This document shows, one piece after another, positions 6,961-14,910 of a stretch of DNA of 59,067 bases; position 1 is the stretch's first letter, and each line of letters starts with the position of its first letter. Below the pieces are notes generated by a model. The model had not been told where the DNA came from and searched no databases. It saw only the letters and a list, made by a program, of their open reading frames with translations. The translations under genes were made by a program, and so were the position numbers. Origin of the DNA: RGIG8709 sp045575975 (GTDB taxonomy: Bacteria > Bacillota > Clostridia > Monoglobales > Monoglobaceae); the NCBI GenBank assembly GCA_045575975.1, contig JAZNFO010000039.1:1-59067 (forward strand), read 5' to 3'.

Positions 6961-9207
6961 TTAATAAATATAAAGTCTGTCCTTCAGTCCCGAATATCTT
7001 GAAACAGTAGAGTTGTTTCTTATAAAGGCATGAAGAGTATCTTCTGTCCCTACAAGAACAACAAGCTTTTTTGCACGAGTGACAGCAGTATACAAAATAT
7101 TTCTGTTCATAAGAACCTGGTGCGTGTCAAAAATCGGCAGAATAACAGCCTCAAATTCACTTCCCTGACTTTTGTGAACAGTCATGGCATATGCAAGTTC
7201 AAGTTCGTCAAGCATAAGAAAATCGTAAGTGACAACCTTATCATCAAAAAGCACGGTGAGGTTTTTGTTTCTTAAATCTATATTTGTTATATAACCTATA
7301 TCCCCGTTAAAAACGCCTGTTCCTTTTTCGCCTGTATCGGGCTTTGTCCATGGCATATTATAGTTGTTTTTGATTTGCATAACCTTGTCTCCAAGCCTTA
7401 AAAGGGAAGATGGAGAAAGCTTTTCTGTTTTTTCAGGAGCCTGTGGATTAAGTCTTGCCTGAAGATAATTATTGAGAGAATATGTGCCAAGGTCTCCTTT
7501 TTTTGTAACGGATAAAACCTGGATATCCCGCGTGGGGTCAAAACCGTATGCAAGGGGAAGTCTTGCAGCCGCTAAGTCACAAACGGTATTTAAAATCTTT
7601 TCTTCTCCTGACCTTGCAACAAGGAAAAAGTCATTATCATAATCATTAAGATAAGGAAAGTCACCACTGTTTATTCTGTGGGCGTTAACAACTATCATAC
7701 TTTCTCTTGCCTGCCTGAAAATTTTTGTAAGCTTAATGGTGAGAACAATGTCAGAATTTATAATATCCCTTAAAACATTACCAGCACCAACAGATGGAAG
7801 CTGGTCCGCATCTCCTACAAGAATAAGACGAACACCCTTTGGCAGAGCTAAAAGCAGATTTTTCATAAGAAGAATATCCACCATAGATGTTTCATCAACA
7901 ATTAAAACATCACATTCAAGCTTATTATTCTCATTTTTCAGAAAAATATTAACGCCACCCTCTGAGTCCGAACTGCACTCTAAAAGACGGTGAATGGTTT
8001 TAGCTTCTTTTCCTGTAACCTCGCTTATTCTTTTTGCGGCTCTGCCTGTTGGAGCGGTGAGTTTAACCCTCATATTCATCTTTTCCATAGAACGGATAAT
8101 AGTGCTTATAATGGTGGTTTTACCTGTTCCGGGACCGCCCGTTATAACCATAACCGAGTTTGTAAAGGTGCTCATAACGGCTTTTTTCTGCACCTCGTCG
8201 AGAATTATGCCGCATTCCTTTTCAACCTGATTTATAACCTCTTCTATTTCAAAGTCTTTTTCACTGAAATAAACAGAGCTTAGTTCTTTCAGTATTTCAG
8301 CAACCTTAAGCTCTGCTTCAAAAAGGGTGCTATGGTAAATTGCGTCAAATTCATCAAGCTTGTCCTTAACTAAGGAGCCTTCAAGTAAAAGGTCGCTCAG
8401 GGCATCAAGAATATCTGTTTCGGAAAGTTCAAGATTTGCCTTTGCATTTGCTATGAGAATAGGTTGGGGCAAAAATGTGTGTCCGCTTGAATAAGCAGCA
8501 TTCATAAGGGTATATTTTAAATATGATTTTATGCGGTTAGCTGAATTTTTTGGATGATTAAGCCTGATTGCAATTTCATCAGCCAGTTTGAATGTGAAAC
8601 CATTGATATCCGATAGAATATAGGGATTATTTGAAACAAGATGCACGGTGTTTGCCCCCAGAGCCTTGTATGCTTTGGCTGCCATTGAGGGAGAAATGTC
8701 ATATTTCTGGAAAAACATTATTGTTTCTTTAACGCCAATTTGCTCCAGATATTTTTTGCTGATTTCATCAGCTTTTCTTTTTGAAATTCCTCTTATTTCC
8801 GTAAGCATTTCAGGGGTGCTTTCAATAATTTCCAGAGACTTTGTTCCAAAAAGCTCAACGATTTTTCTTGCGGTTGCTTTGCCCACATGGGGGAGAATTC
8901 CCGATGCCAGATAGTTCTCTATTTCTTTTTCTTCGGAGGGCATAGTAACCTCGTAATAATCAACAACAAACTGGTCACCGTATTCGGGATGCATTTTGAA
9001 TTTTCCGTAGGCAACAATCCTGAGTCCCTCCGAAATATCGGGCATAGTTCCTGAAAGGGTGTAGATATATTTATCCGTGGAAAGAACCAGAATGGTATAA
9101 CCATTCTGGGCATTTTTAAAGATGATTTCTTCAACCATACCTGAAAGCTTGGTTTTATCTTCTTTGTTATTCAGATTTTCCGTTTCAAAATCGTTAAATT
9201 CCTGCAT
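6961..9207 (-). CDS. recD2: ATP-dependent DNA helicase RecD2
   Basis: 5'-3' DNA helicase acting in repair and replication-fork maintenance outside any RecBCD complex. The 748-residue protein has the RecD2-specific N-terminal domain with helix-hairpin-helix repeats (LPHVGKATARKIVELFG, ISKRKADEI), Walker A GGPGTGKTT, Walker B DETSMVD, motif GDADQLPSVG and the C-terminal motif YAMTVHKSQGSEF. The ATG follows GAGG. It is preceded by a small membrane-protein gene 12 bp upstream that shares its promoter. Confidence 0.96.
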   Translation of the reverse strand: MQEFNDFETENLNNKEDKTKLSGMVEEIIFKNAQNGYTILVLSTDKYIYTLSGTMPDISEGLRIVAYGKFKMHPEYGDQFVVDYYEVTMPSEEKEIENYLASGILPHVGKATARKIVELFGTKSLEIIESTPEMLTEIRGISKRKADEISKKYLEQIGVKETIMFFQKYDISPSMAAKAYKALGANTVHLVSNNPYILSDINGFTFKLADEIAIRLNHPKNSANRIKSYLKYTLMNAAYSSGHTFLPQPILIANAKANLELSETDILDALSDLLLEGSLVKDKLDEFDAIYHSTLFEAELKVAEILKELSSVYFSEKDFEIEEVINQVEKECGIILDEVQKKAVMSTFTNSVMVITGGPGTGKTTIISTIIRSMEKMNMRVKLTAPTGRAAKRISEVTGKEAKTIHRLLECSSDSEGGVNIFLKNENNKLECDVLIVDETSMVDILLMKNLLLALPKGVRLILVGDADQLPSVGAGNVLRDIINSDIVLTIKLTKIFRQARESMIVVNAHRINSGDFPYLNDYDNDFFLVARSGEEKILNTVCDLAAARLPLAYGFDPTRDIQVLSVTKKGDLGTYSLNNYLQARLNPQAPEKTEKLSPSSLLRLGDKVMQIKNNYNMPWTKPDTGEKGTGVFNGDIGYITNIDLRNKNLTVLFDDKVVTYDFLMLDELELAYAMTVHKSQGSEFEAVILPIFDTHQVLMNRNILYTAVTRAKKLVVLVGTEDTLHAFIRNNSTVSRYSGLKDRLYIY

Positions 9208-9219
9208 TTTCGTATTCCT

Positions 9220-9564
9220 CTAAATCGGAGCTTTAATCACATCAAAATATTCATTTTTTGAGCAAAAATGAAGAAAATCGTATTCTTTCTGAAGTGTTTT
9301 TATAATAAGTGGTGTTTCATCCTCACAGCCAAGGTCTATAATATATAAGGGCATATCCTCTTTGTATAATCCCTGACATTTCCAGATAAGGGAGCGGACA
9401 AAAGCCTCAATGCCCTCCTCCTGATTTTTAACAGGGAAAACTATGTGGGGTGTGGATATGTAATCTGTTTTTTTGTAAAATGAACTAAGAAGTTTTTCTG
9501 TTAAGTGTTCAATGCCAATTGCTGAGAAGAAACAAAGAATAAGAGTCAGTATAATTTCAAACAT
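9220..9564 (-). CDS. Small membrane protein with half a glycosyltransferase-like fold
   Basis: A 114-residue protein with one N-terminal membrane segment (about 1-20). Its soluble part resembles the first half of GT-A family-2 glycosyltransferases: a strand HIVFPVKNQEEGIEAFVR, then LYIIDLGCEDETPLII, which echoes the usual D-x-GS-x-D-x-T nucleotide-binding turn. The catalytic second half is missing, so glycosyl transfer is unlikely; a scaffold or binding role is possible. The start is an ATG after GAGGTG. First gene of a two-gene transcript with recD2. No named family is recognised. Confidence 0.75.
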   Translation of the reverse strand: MFEIILTLILCFFSAIGIEHLTEKLLSSFYKKTDYISTPHIVFPVKNQEEGIEAFVRSLIWKCQGLYKEDMPLYIIDLGCEDETPLIIKTLQKEYDFLHFCSKNEYFDVIKAPI

Positions 9565-9618
9565 AAAATCACCTCAAAAATATCATATGTTAAAGGCAAA
9601 ATTATGTGCATATATGGT

Positions 9619-9647
9619 ATTATATAATAAAAAAGGTATAATTTCAA
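9619..9647 (-). promoter_or_regulatory. Promoter of the small membrane protein-recD2 operon
   Basis: On the minus strand TTGAAA, 17-bp spacer, TATAAT, about 55 bp upstream of the 114-residue gene. It runs divergently from the promoter at 9666-9694. Confidence 0.8.
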
Positions 9648-9665
9648 TCATATTTTCAAAAACTC

Positions 9666-9694
9666 TTGACGATAAACTAAAAAAAATATATAAT
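9666..9694 (+). promoter_or_regulatory. Promoter of the DivIVA-like gene
   Basis: TTGACG, 17-bp spacer, TATAAT about 54 bp before the start codon; near consensus and AT-rich. Confidence 0.8.
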
Positions 9695-9747
9695 ATATAA
9701 TGTATGTTTATGTAAAAAAATAAAATATTTTGATAGGAGGACTGACA

Positions 9748-10356
9748 ATGGACGGCAAAATACTCAGAACAGGTCTTTTCGGTTTTAAAAGAAAGGATGT
9801 TTTAAGCTATATCTTAAAGCTTGATGAGTCTTCGGAAAAAAGACTCAGCGAATTGAATGAGGAAAACAAGGCTCTAAAAGAAGAGCTTTATGAAATGAAG
9901 TCCGAGCTTTCGGAAGCCAGAAAAAACAGAGATGCTATTGTTTCAGTTCTTGAGGTTGCACAGAAGAATGCAAAGGATATAATTGAAAATGCAAAGCGTT
10001 CTGCTGAGGAAATAGAGCAAAAGGCGAAAACCATTGCGGAAACTGAAAAGAATAATTTAAACCGCGAAATTGAAATAAAGAAGAGAGAAATGAATAATCA
10101 GTTCCTGACAGAAAGTAAAAAGATAAGCCTTCTTAAAAAAGAAGTTGAAGAACTGAGACAGATTTCTATCAAGTCTATAAAAAAATTTGAGCATGATTTG
10201 TCAAATATTGAAAGAGTTTTAGAGCAAAAGGAAAATTATGCTGAAAGTGCTGTAAACTCACAGGAAAAGGTTTCGGAGGAACAGTTTTTTGATTCTATAA
10301 GAAAGGTTCCCATCCGAATAGTGAAGTCAGAAAATGCAATAGAAGATGTAAATTAA
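9748..10356 (+). CDS. DivIVA-like coiled-coil protein
   Basis: A 202-residue, highly charged protein. The N-terminus FGFKRKDVLSYILKLD resembles the short membrane-binding and dimerisation start of DivIVA/GpsB proteins. From about 30 to 170 it is almost continuous heptad-rich coiled coil, with K/E-rich helices and alanine-rich stretches. The ATG at 9748 sits 7 bp after AGGAGG; an ORF start 18 bp upstream has no ribosome site. It stands alone under a strong promoter, ahead of the cysteine desulfurase. A role at the division site or cell pole is inferred from the family; the match is partial, so it may be a more distant coiled-coil scaffold. Confidence 0.75.
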   Translation: MDGKILRTGLFGFKRKDVLSYILKLDESSEKRLSELNEENKALKEELYEMKSELSEARKNRDAIVSVLEVAQKNAKDIIENAKRSAEEIEQKAKTIAETEKNNLNREIEIKKREMNNQFLTESKKISLLKKEVEELRQISIKSIKKFEHDLSNIERVLEQKENYAESAVNSQEKVSEEQFFDSIRKVPIRIVKSENAIEDVN

Positions 10357-10393
10357 AACACTGCTTTTGAGTTTTTACATATTATGTATTATA

Positions 10394-10409
10394 CATCCTT
10401 TAAAGGATG
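10394..10409. promoter_or_regulatory. 16-bp perfect palindrome before the nifS-like gene
   Basis: CATCCTTTAAAGGATG is a perfect 16-bp palindrome, 12 bp upstream of the GGGAGG ribosome site of the cysteine desulfurase. It could be an operator or a small RNA hairpin controlling translation. Confidence 0.45.
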
Positions 10410-10434
10410 CAAAATATAACGGGAGGTTTTTAAA

Positions 10435-11583
10435 TTGGAAATATATCTTGATAACAGTGCGACAACTATGGCCTATCCCGAATGCGGTGAGCTTTTATAT
10501 TCTGTGATGACAAAGGAATACGGAAACCCGTCATCCCTTCACAGAAAAGGTATGGAAGCTGAAAAAATAGTAAAAACTGCTGCAAAGCGTATTGCGGATA
10601 CCATAAAAGTCAGCGACAGGGAAATTTATTTTCTGTCCGGAGGTACTGAGGGAGATAATCTTGCTATACTTGGAGCTGCAGGCTCAAAAAGAGGAAGGCA
10701 TATAATAACATCAGCTATTGAGCATCCTGCGGTTTTAAGCACACTTGAACATCTTGAAGCAAAAGGATATGTCATTAGCCGTATTCCTGTTTTAAAAGAC
10801 GGCAGATGCGACCTTAAAAGTTTTGAAAAAATGATAAGACAAGACACAGTTTTAGTTACCTGTATGCTTGTTAATAACGAAGTAGGAACCATAGAGCCTA
10901 TAAAGGAAATGTCGGATATTTTAAGAAGAAAAAATCCGTCAGCAATTTTCCATGTGGATGCAGTTCAGGGCTACGGTAAGCTGAAGTTTACGGCGCAGTC
11001 ACTGGGCGCTGATATGATAACACTCAGCTCTCATAAAATTCACGGGCCAAAGGGGATGGGTGCTCTCTATATAAAATCGGGACTTAATATAAAGCCGGTT
11101 ATTTATGGGGGCGGTCAGCAGGGCAATATAAGACCGGGAACGGAAAATGTTCCGGGAATTGCAGGCTTCGGACTTGCGGCTGAGATTTCCTATACGGATT
11201 TTGAAAGAAAAACGGAGAAAATGAGAGCATTGAGGGACAGACTAAAAGAGGGAATAGTTTCAAACATTCCTGATGTGCGGGTAAATACTCCTGAAAGGGA
11301 GTCGGCACCTCATATTCTTAATGTTTCATTTAAAGGAGCAAAGTCGGAGGTTATTTTGCACACTCTTGAAAATTACGGAATTTATGTTTCGTCAGGGTCT
11401 GCCTGCTCAAGCCATAAAAAAGCACCAAGCTATGTGCTGACAGCAATAGGACTTGACAAAGCATTAATAGACGGAAGTATAAGATTTTCCCTAAGTGAGT
11501 TCACCACGAAGGAAGAAATTGATTACACGGTGGATAAGCTTATAAGCACAGTTGAAACTGTAAGAAAAGTAATGAGAAAATAA
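10435..11583 (+). CDS. Cysteine desulfurase (NifS/IscS family)
   Basis: PLP enzyme that removes sulfur from cysteine as a persulfide for transfer to acceptor proteins. The 382-residue protein shows DNSATT at the N-terminus, SGGTEGDNLAI, the PLP aspartate region HVDAVQGYGK, the Schiff-base lysine in SSHKIHGPKG and the persulfide cysteine loop SSGSACSSHKK. The start is TTG after GGGAGG. It lies 22 bp before thiI, the arrangement of the Bacillus NifZ-ThiI pair, so its main job is probably tRNA thiolation and not general Fe-S assembly. Confidence 0.93.
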   Translation: MEIYLDNSATTMAYPECGELLYSVMTKEYGNPSSLHRKGMEAEKIVKTAAKRIADTIKVSDREIYFLSGGTEGDNLAILGAAGSKRGRHIITSAIEHPAVLSTLEHLEAKGYVISRIPVLKDGRCDLKSFEKMIRQDTVLVTCMLVNNEVGTIEPIKEMSDILRRKNPSAIFHVDAVQGYGKLKFTAQSLGADMITLSSHKIHGPKGMGALYIKSGLNIKPVIYGGGQQGNIRPGTENVPGIAGFGLAAEISYTDFERKTEKMRALRDRLKEGIVSNIPDVRVNTPERESAPHILNVSFKGAKSEVILHTLENYGIYVSSGSACSSHKKAPSYVLTAIGLDKALIDGSIRFSLSEFTTKEEIDYTVDKLISTVETVRKVMRK

Positions 11584-11605
11584 AAAGCGGAAGGTAGAAA
11601 CACAA

Positions 11606-12781
11606 ATGTCAAAAATAGATTTAATTCTTATAAAATACGGAGAGATAGCCTTGAAAGGGCTTAATAAGCCTATCTTTGAGCAGAAGCTTCTTGATAATAT
11701 AAAAAGCCGCCTTGATTCATTGGGACATTTCAGCGTCAGAAAGGCTCAGTCAACTATTTATGTTGAGCCGAAGGATAAAGAAAATGCCCCTATGGAAGAG
11801 GCGGTTTTAGCACTTAAAAAAATATTCGGCATAGTAAATATCTGTCTTGCTGTTAAGTGTGAAAAAAATCTTGAAAAAATAGGGGAGACCGCAGTAAATC
11901 TCTTAAAAGAATACGGGGAATTTAAAACCTTTAAGGTTGAATCAAAAAGAGAAGATAAATCGTTTCCCTATAAGTCTCCTGACCTTAGTGCAAAGGTAGG
12001 AGGGATTGTTCTTTCAAATATGGGCGGTATCAAGGTTGATGTGAGATGCCCTGAGGTTATGGTTAATGTTGAAATAAGAGACGATGCCTATGTTTATGTT
12101 AAGAAAGAAAAAGGCGTAGGCGGTATGCCAGTTGGAACAAACGGAAGAGCCATGTTGCTTCTTTCAGGGGGTATAGACAGTCCCGTTGCAGGATATATGA
12201 TTGCAAAAAGAGGGGTTGTTATTGAGGCGGTGCATTTCCATAGCCATCCGTACACAAGCGACCGTGCTAAGGAAAAGGTTATTGACCTTGCAAGAATAAT
12301 GTCTGAATTTACGGGCAAAATTAAGTTAAATATAGTTCCGTTCACAGAAATCCAGCTTGAAATAATTGATAAATGTCCAAAGAATTATCTGACGGTTATT
12401 ATGCGTCGTATAATGATGAGGATTGCGGAAAAAATTGCGGAAAGAGATGAGTGTGCGGCTCTTATTACAGGTGAAAGCATCGGTCAGGTTGCAAGCCAGA
12501 CTATGGAAAGCTTAGTATGTACAGATGCATCTGTTTCAAAACCTGTGTTTCGTCCTTTAATAGGAATGGACAAGGAAGAAATTGTGGAGATTTCAAAGAA
12601 AATGGGAGCATTTGAAACTTCTATTTTGCCATATGAAGATTGTTGCACAATATTTGTTCCAAAGCATCCGAAAACAAAGCCTAATCTAAAAGAGCTTGAA
12701 GAGGCTGAAAAAGCTCTTGTGAATATTGAAGAAATGATAGAAAAGGCAGTTTCGGAAACTGAAATCTTAAAAATAAGATAA
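11606..12781 (+). CDS. thiI: tRNA 4-thiouridine synthetase
   Basis: Adenylates U8 of tRNA and inserts sulfur delivered by a cysteine desulfurase. The 391-residue protein has the N-terminal ferredoxin-like and THUMP region, then the PP-loop motif LLLSGGIDSPVAGY at about 190. It ends without the rhodanese domain of the enterobacterial enzyme, as usual in Firmicutes, so sulfur should arrive directly from the upstream desulfurase. ATG start after GGAAGG. It is followed within 15 bp by pncC. Confidence 0.95.
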   Translation: MSKIDLILIKYGEIALKGLNKPIFEQKLLDNIKSRLDSLGHFSVRKAQSTIYVEPKDKENAPMEEAVLALKKIFGIVNICLAVKCEKNLEKIGETAVNLLKEYGEFKTFKVESKREDKSFPYKSPDLSAKVGGIVLSNMGGIKVDVRCPEVMVNVEIRDDAYVYVKKEKGVGGMPVGTNGRAMLLLSGGIDSPVAGYMIAKRGVVIEAVHFHSHPYTSDRAKEKVIDLARIMSEFTGKIKLNIVPFTEIQLEIIDKCPKNYLTVIMRRIMMRIAEKIAERDECAALITGESIGQVASQTMESLVCTDASVSKPVFRPLIGMDKEEIVEISKKMGAFETSILPYEDCCTIFVPKHPKTKPNLKELEEAEKALVNIEEMIEKAVSETEILKIR

Positions 12782-12792
12782 AGGTGAATGTG

Positions 12793-13260
12793 TTGAAAAA
12801 TCTTGAAACCAAGCTTGTTGAAAAGCTTATAGAAAGCGGAAAAAAGGTGGCAACAGCTGAAAGCTGTACGGGGGGACTTGTTGCAGAGCGTATAACATCT
12901 GTGGCAGGGTCTTCGGCTTGCTTTGACTTAGGTGTTGTAAGCTATGCCAATGAACAAAAGGAAAAAGTTCTCAGTGTGAATATGGAAGATATCATGGAGT
13001 TTGGAGCGGTTTCCGAGGTGGTTGCACTCCAGATGTCTGAGGGGATAAAAAAGCTTTCGGGGGCAGATTTCGGTATAGGAATAACAGGACTTGCAGGTCC
13101 CGGCGGGGCAACAGATGAAAAACCAGTGGGACTTGTTTATATTAGCATTTGTTCTGACAATGAACATAAAGCCTTTGAGTATCATTTCAAAGGGAATAGA
13201 TGTGAGGTTAGAAGAAAAACCTCGGATGAAGCACTAAGGCTTGTGCTGGAAAGGGTGTAA
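12793..13260 (+). CDS. pncC: Nicotinamide-nucleotide amidohydrolase (CinA C-terminal domain)
   Basis: Probably deamidates nicotinamide mononucleotide to nicotinate mononucleotide in NAD recycling. The protein is only the CinA C-terminal domain (about 155 residues), with the signature TAESCTGGLVAERIT and GITGLAGPGG; the N-terminal MoeA-like domain is absent. The start is ambiguous: GTG at 12784, GTG at 12790 or TTG at 12793. The last lies 6 bp after AAGGTG and is preferred. Its end overlaps the spacing region of ruvA, so the genes are co-transcribed. Confidence 0.88.
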   Translation: MKNLETKLVEKLIESGKKVATAESCTGGLVAERITSVAGSSACFDLGVVSYANEQKEKVLSVNMEDIMEFGAVSEVVALQMSEGIKKLSGADFGIGITGLAGPGGATDEKPVGLVYISICSDNEHKAFEYHFKGNRCEVRRKTSDEALRLVLERV

Positions 13261-13264
13261 GGCT

Positions 13265-13867
13265 ATGTATTATTACATATCGGGAGAAATTGCATATAAG
13301 GAAAACGATTTTGCAGTAATTGATGCTAAAGGGGTTGGATATAAAATTTATGCAAGTAAGGAAACCCTTGATTCAATGGGTAAAGTCGGAGAGTATGCAA
13401 GGCTTTATACATATCTTAATTTTAAAACAGGTGCAGGGACGGATGTTTTTGACCTTTACGGGTTTTCCTCTCTTGAAGAAAAAAGGATATTTGAAATGAT
13501 AATCGGAGTTTCAAGAATTGGTGCAAAAACAGCTATAAGTCTTCTTTCAAATATTTCACCGTCAAAGTTTATGCTATGTGTTGTGACAGAGGACACAAAG
13601 TATATAGCAAAAAACACGCCGGGACTTGGATTAAAAGGTGCACAGAGAATTGTGCTTGAACTTAAGGATAAATTCAAAAATGCAGATTTGGAAGGAATAA
13701 CTGCAGAAGAAATGTTTGAACCTGAAGCTCTAATGGATAATGAAGCACTGTCTGCTCTTATCGTACTCGGTTACACAAAGCAGGAAGCTCAAAACGCTAT
13801 AAAAGGAGCAACGGGAACAACCGAAGAAATTATAAAAACAGGTCTTAAAAAACTTATGAGAGGCTAA
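13265..13867 (+). CDS. ruvA: Holliday junction branch-migration protein RuvA
   Basis: Tetrameric junction-binding subunit that loads RuvB rings. The 200-residue protein has the N-terminal OB fold (MYYYISGEI), two helix-hairpin-helix motifs (GVSRIGAKTAISLLS, TPGLGLKGAQRIVLELKDK) and a C-terminal three-helix RuvB-binding domain (ALSALIVLGYTKQEA). The ATG at 13265 gives the canonical N-terminus; an in-frame upstream start would overlap pncC. ruvB begins 3 bp after its stop. ruvC is not in this cluster. Confidence 0.95.
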   Translation: MYYYISGEIAYKENDFAVIDAKGVGYKIYASKETLDSMGKVGEYARLYTYLNFKTGAGTDVFDLYGFSSLEEKRIFEMIIGVSRIGAKTAISLLSNISPSKFMLCVVTEDTKYIAKNTPGLGLKGAQRIVLELKDKFKNADLEGITAEEMFEPEALMDNEALSALIVLGYTKQEAQNAIKGATGTTEEIIKTGLKKLMRG

Positions 13868-13870
13868 GCA

Positions 13871-14881
13871 ATGGATATAGAAAACAGAATTATAACCACA
13901 GCCGAAATGAACGGTGATAATGAAATTGAATACGGCCTGAGACCAAAGAGTTTAGATGATTATGTGGGGCAGGAAAAGGTTAAGGAAAACTTAAAGGTGT
14001 TTATAGATGCTGCGAAGATGCGCGGCGAATCCTTAGATCATGTTTTGCTTTATGGTCCTCCGGGACTTGGAAAAACAACCCTTTCCAATATAATTGCAAA
14101 CGAAATGGGAGTCAGCATAAGAATAACATCGGGGCCCGCTATTGAAAAGCAGGGGGATTTGGCGGCACTTCTTACAAATCTGTCAGAAAACGATATTCTG
14201 TTTGTTGATGAAATTCATAGACTTTCAAGAAGTGTTGAAGAAATTTTATATCCTGCAATGGAAGATTATGCCCTTGATATTATAATAGGAAAAGGACCGT
14301 CTGCCCGTTCTATCCGTCTTGATTTGCCAAAGTTTACTCTGATTGGGGCAACAACAAAGGCGGGGGCATTGACAGCCCCCTTAAGGGACCGTTTTGGTGT
14401 TATTTTAAGACTTGAAATATACACTCCTGAGGAGCTTAAAAAAATAGTTTTAAGAAGCGCAGGAATTTTAGGGATAGGAATCACGGACGAGGGAGCAATG
14501 GAGATTGCAATGCGTTCAAGAGGAACCCCAAGAATTGCGAACCGTCTTTTAAAAAGAGTGAGAGATTTTGCCCAGATAAAAGCCGACGGAATGATAACAA
14601 ATCAGGTTGCAGACGATGCACTTTGTGCGTTGGAGGTTGACTCTTTAGGCCTTGATGCAACAGATAAGAAAATGCTTCTTGCGGTTATAAATAACTATGG
14701 AGGCGGACCTGTGGGACTTGATACTCTTGCTGCCACCATTGGTGAAGAAAGTGAAACCATAGAAGATGTTTATGAACCCTATCTTATGCAAATCGGATTT
14801 ATAAACAGAACACCAAGGGGCAGGGTTGTAACAAAGCTTTGCTATGACCACTTTGGTATTCCCTTTGGTAACGAGAATTAG
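13871..14881 (+). CDS. ruvB: Holliday junction ATPase RuvB
   Basis: Hexameric AAA+ motor driving branch migration with RuvA. The 336-residue protein has Walker A GPPGLGKTT, Walker B DEIHRL, sensor 1 IGATTKAG, the arginine finger region APLRDRFG and the C-terminal winged helix that contacts DNA (TPRGRVVTKLCYDHFG). It lies 3 bp after ruvA and 29 bp before metG. Confidence 0.97.
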   Translation: MDIENRIITTAEMNGDNEIEYGLRPKSLDDYVGQEKVKENLKVFIDAAKMRGESLDHVLLYGPPGLGKTTLSNIIANEMGVSIRITSGPAIEKQGDLAALLTNLSENDILFVDEIHRLSRSVEEILYPAMEDYALDIIIGKGPSARSIRLDLPKFTLIGATTKAGALTAPLRDRFGVILRLEIYTPEELKKIVLRSAGILGIGITDEGAMEIAMRSRGTPRIANRLLKRVRDFAQIKADGMITNQVADDALCALEVDSLGLDATDKKMLLAVINNYGGGPVGLDTLAATIGEESETIEDVYEPYLMQIGFINRTPRGRVVTKLCYDHFGIPFGNEN

Positions 14882-14910
14882 AATATGTTTTTGGAAGGAT
14901 GAAATATATA

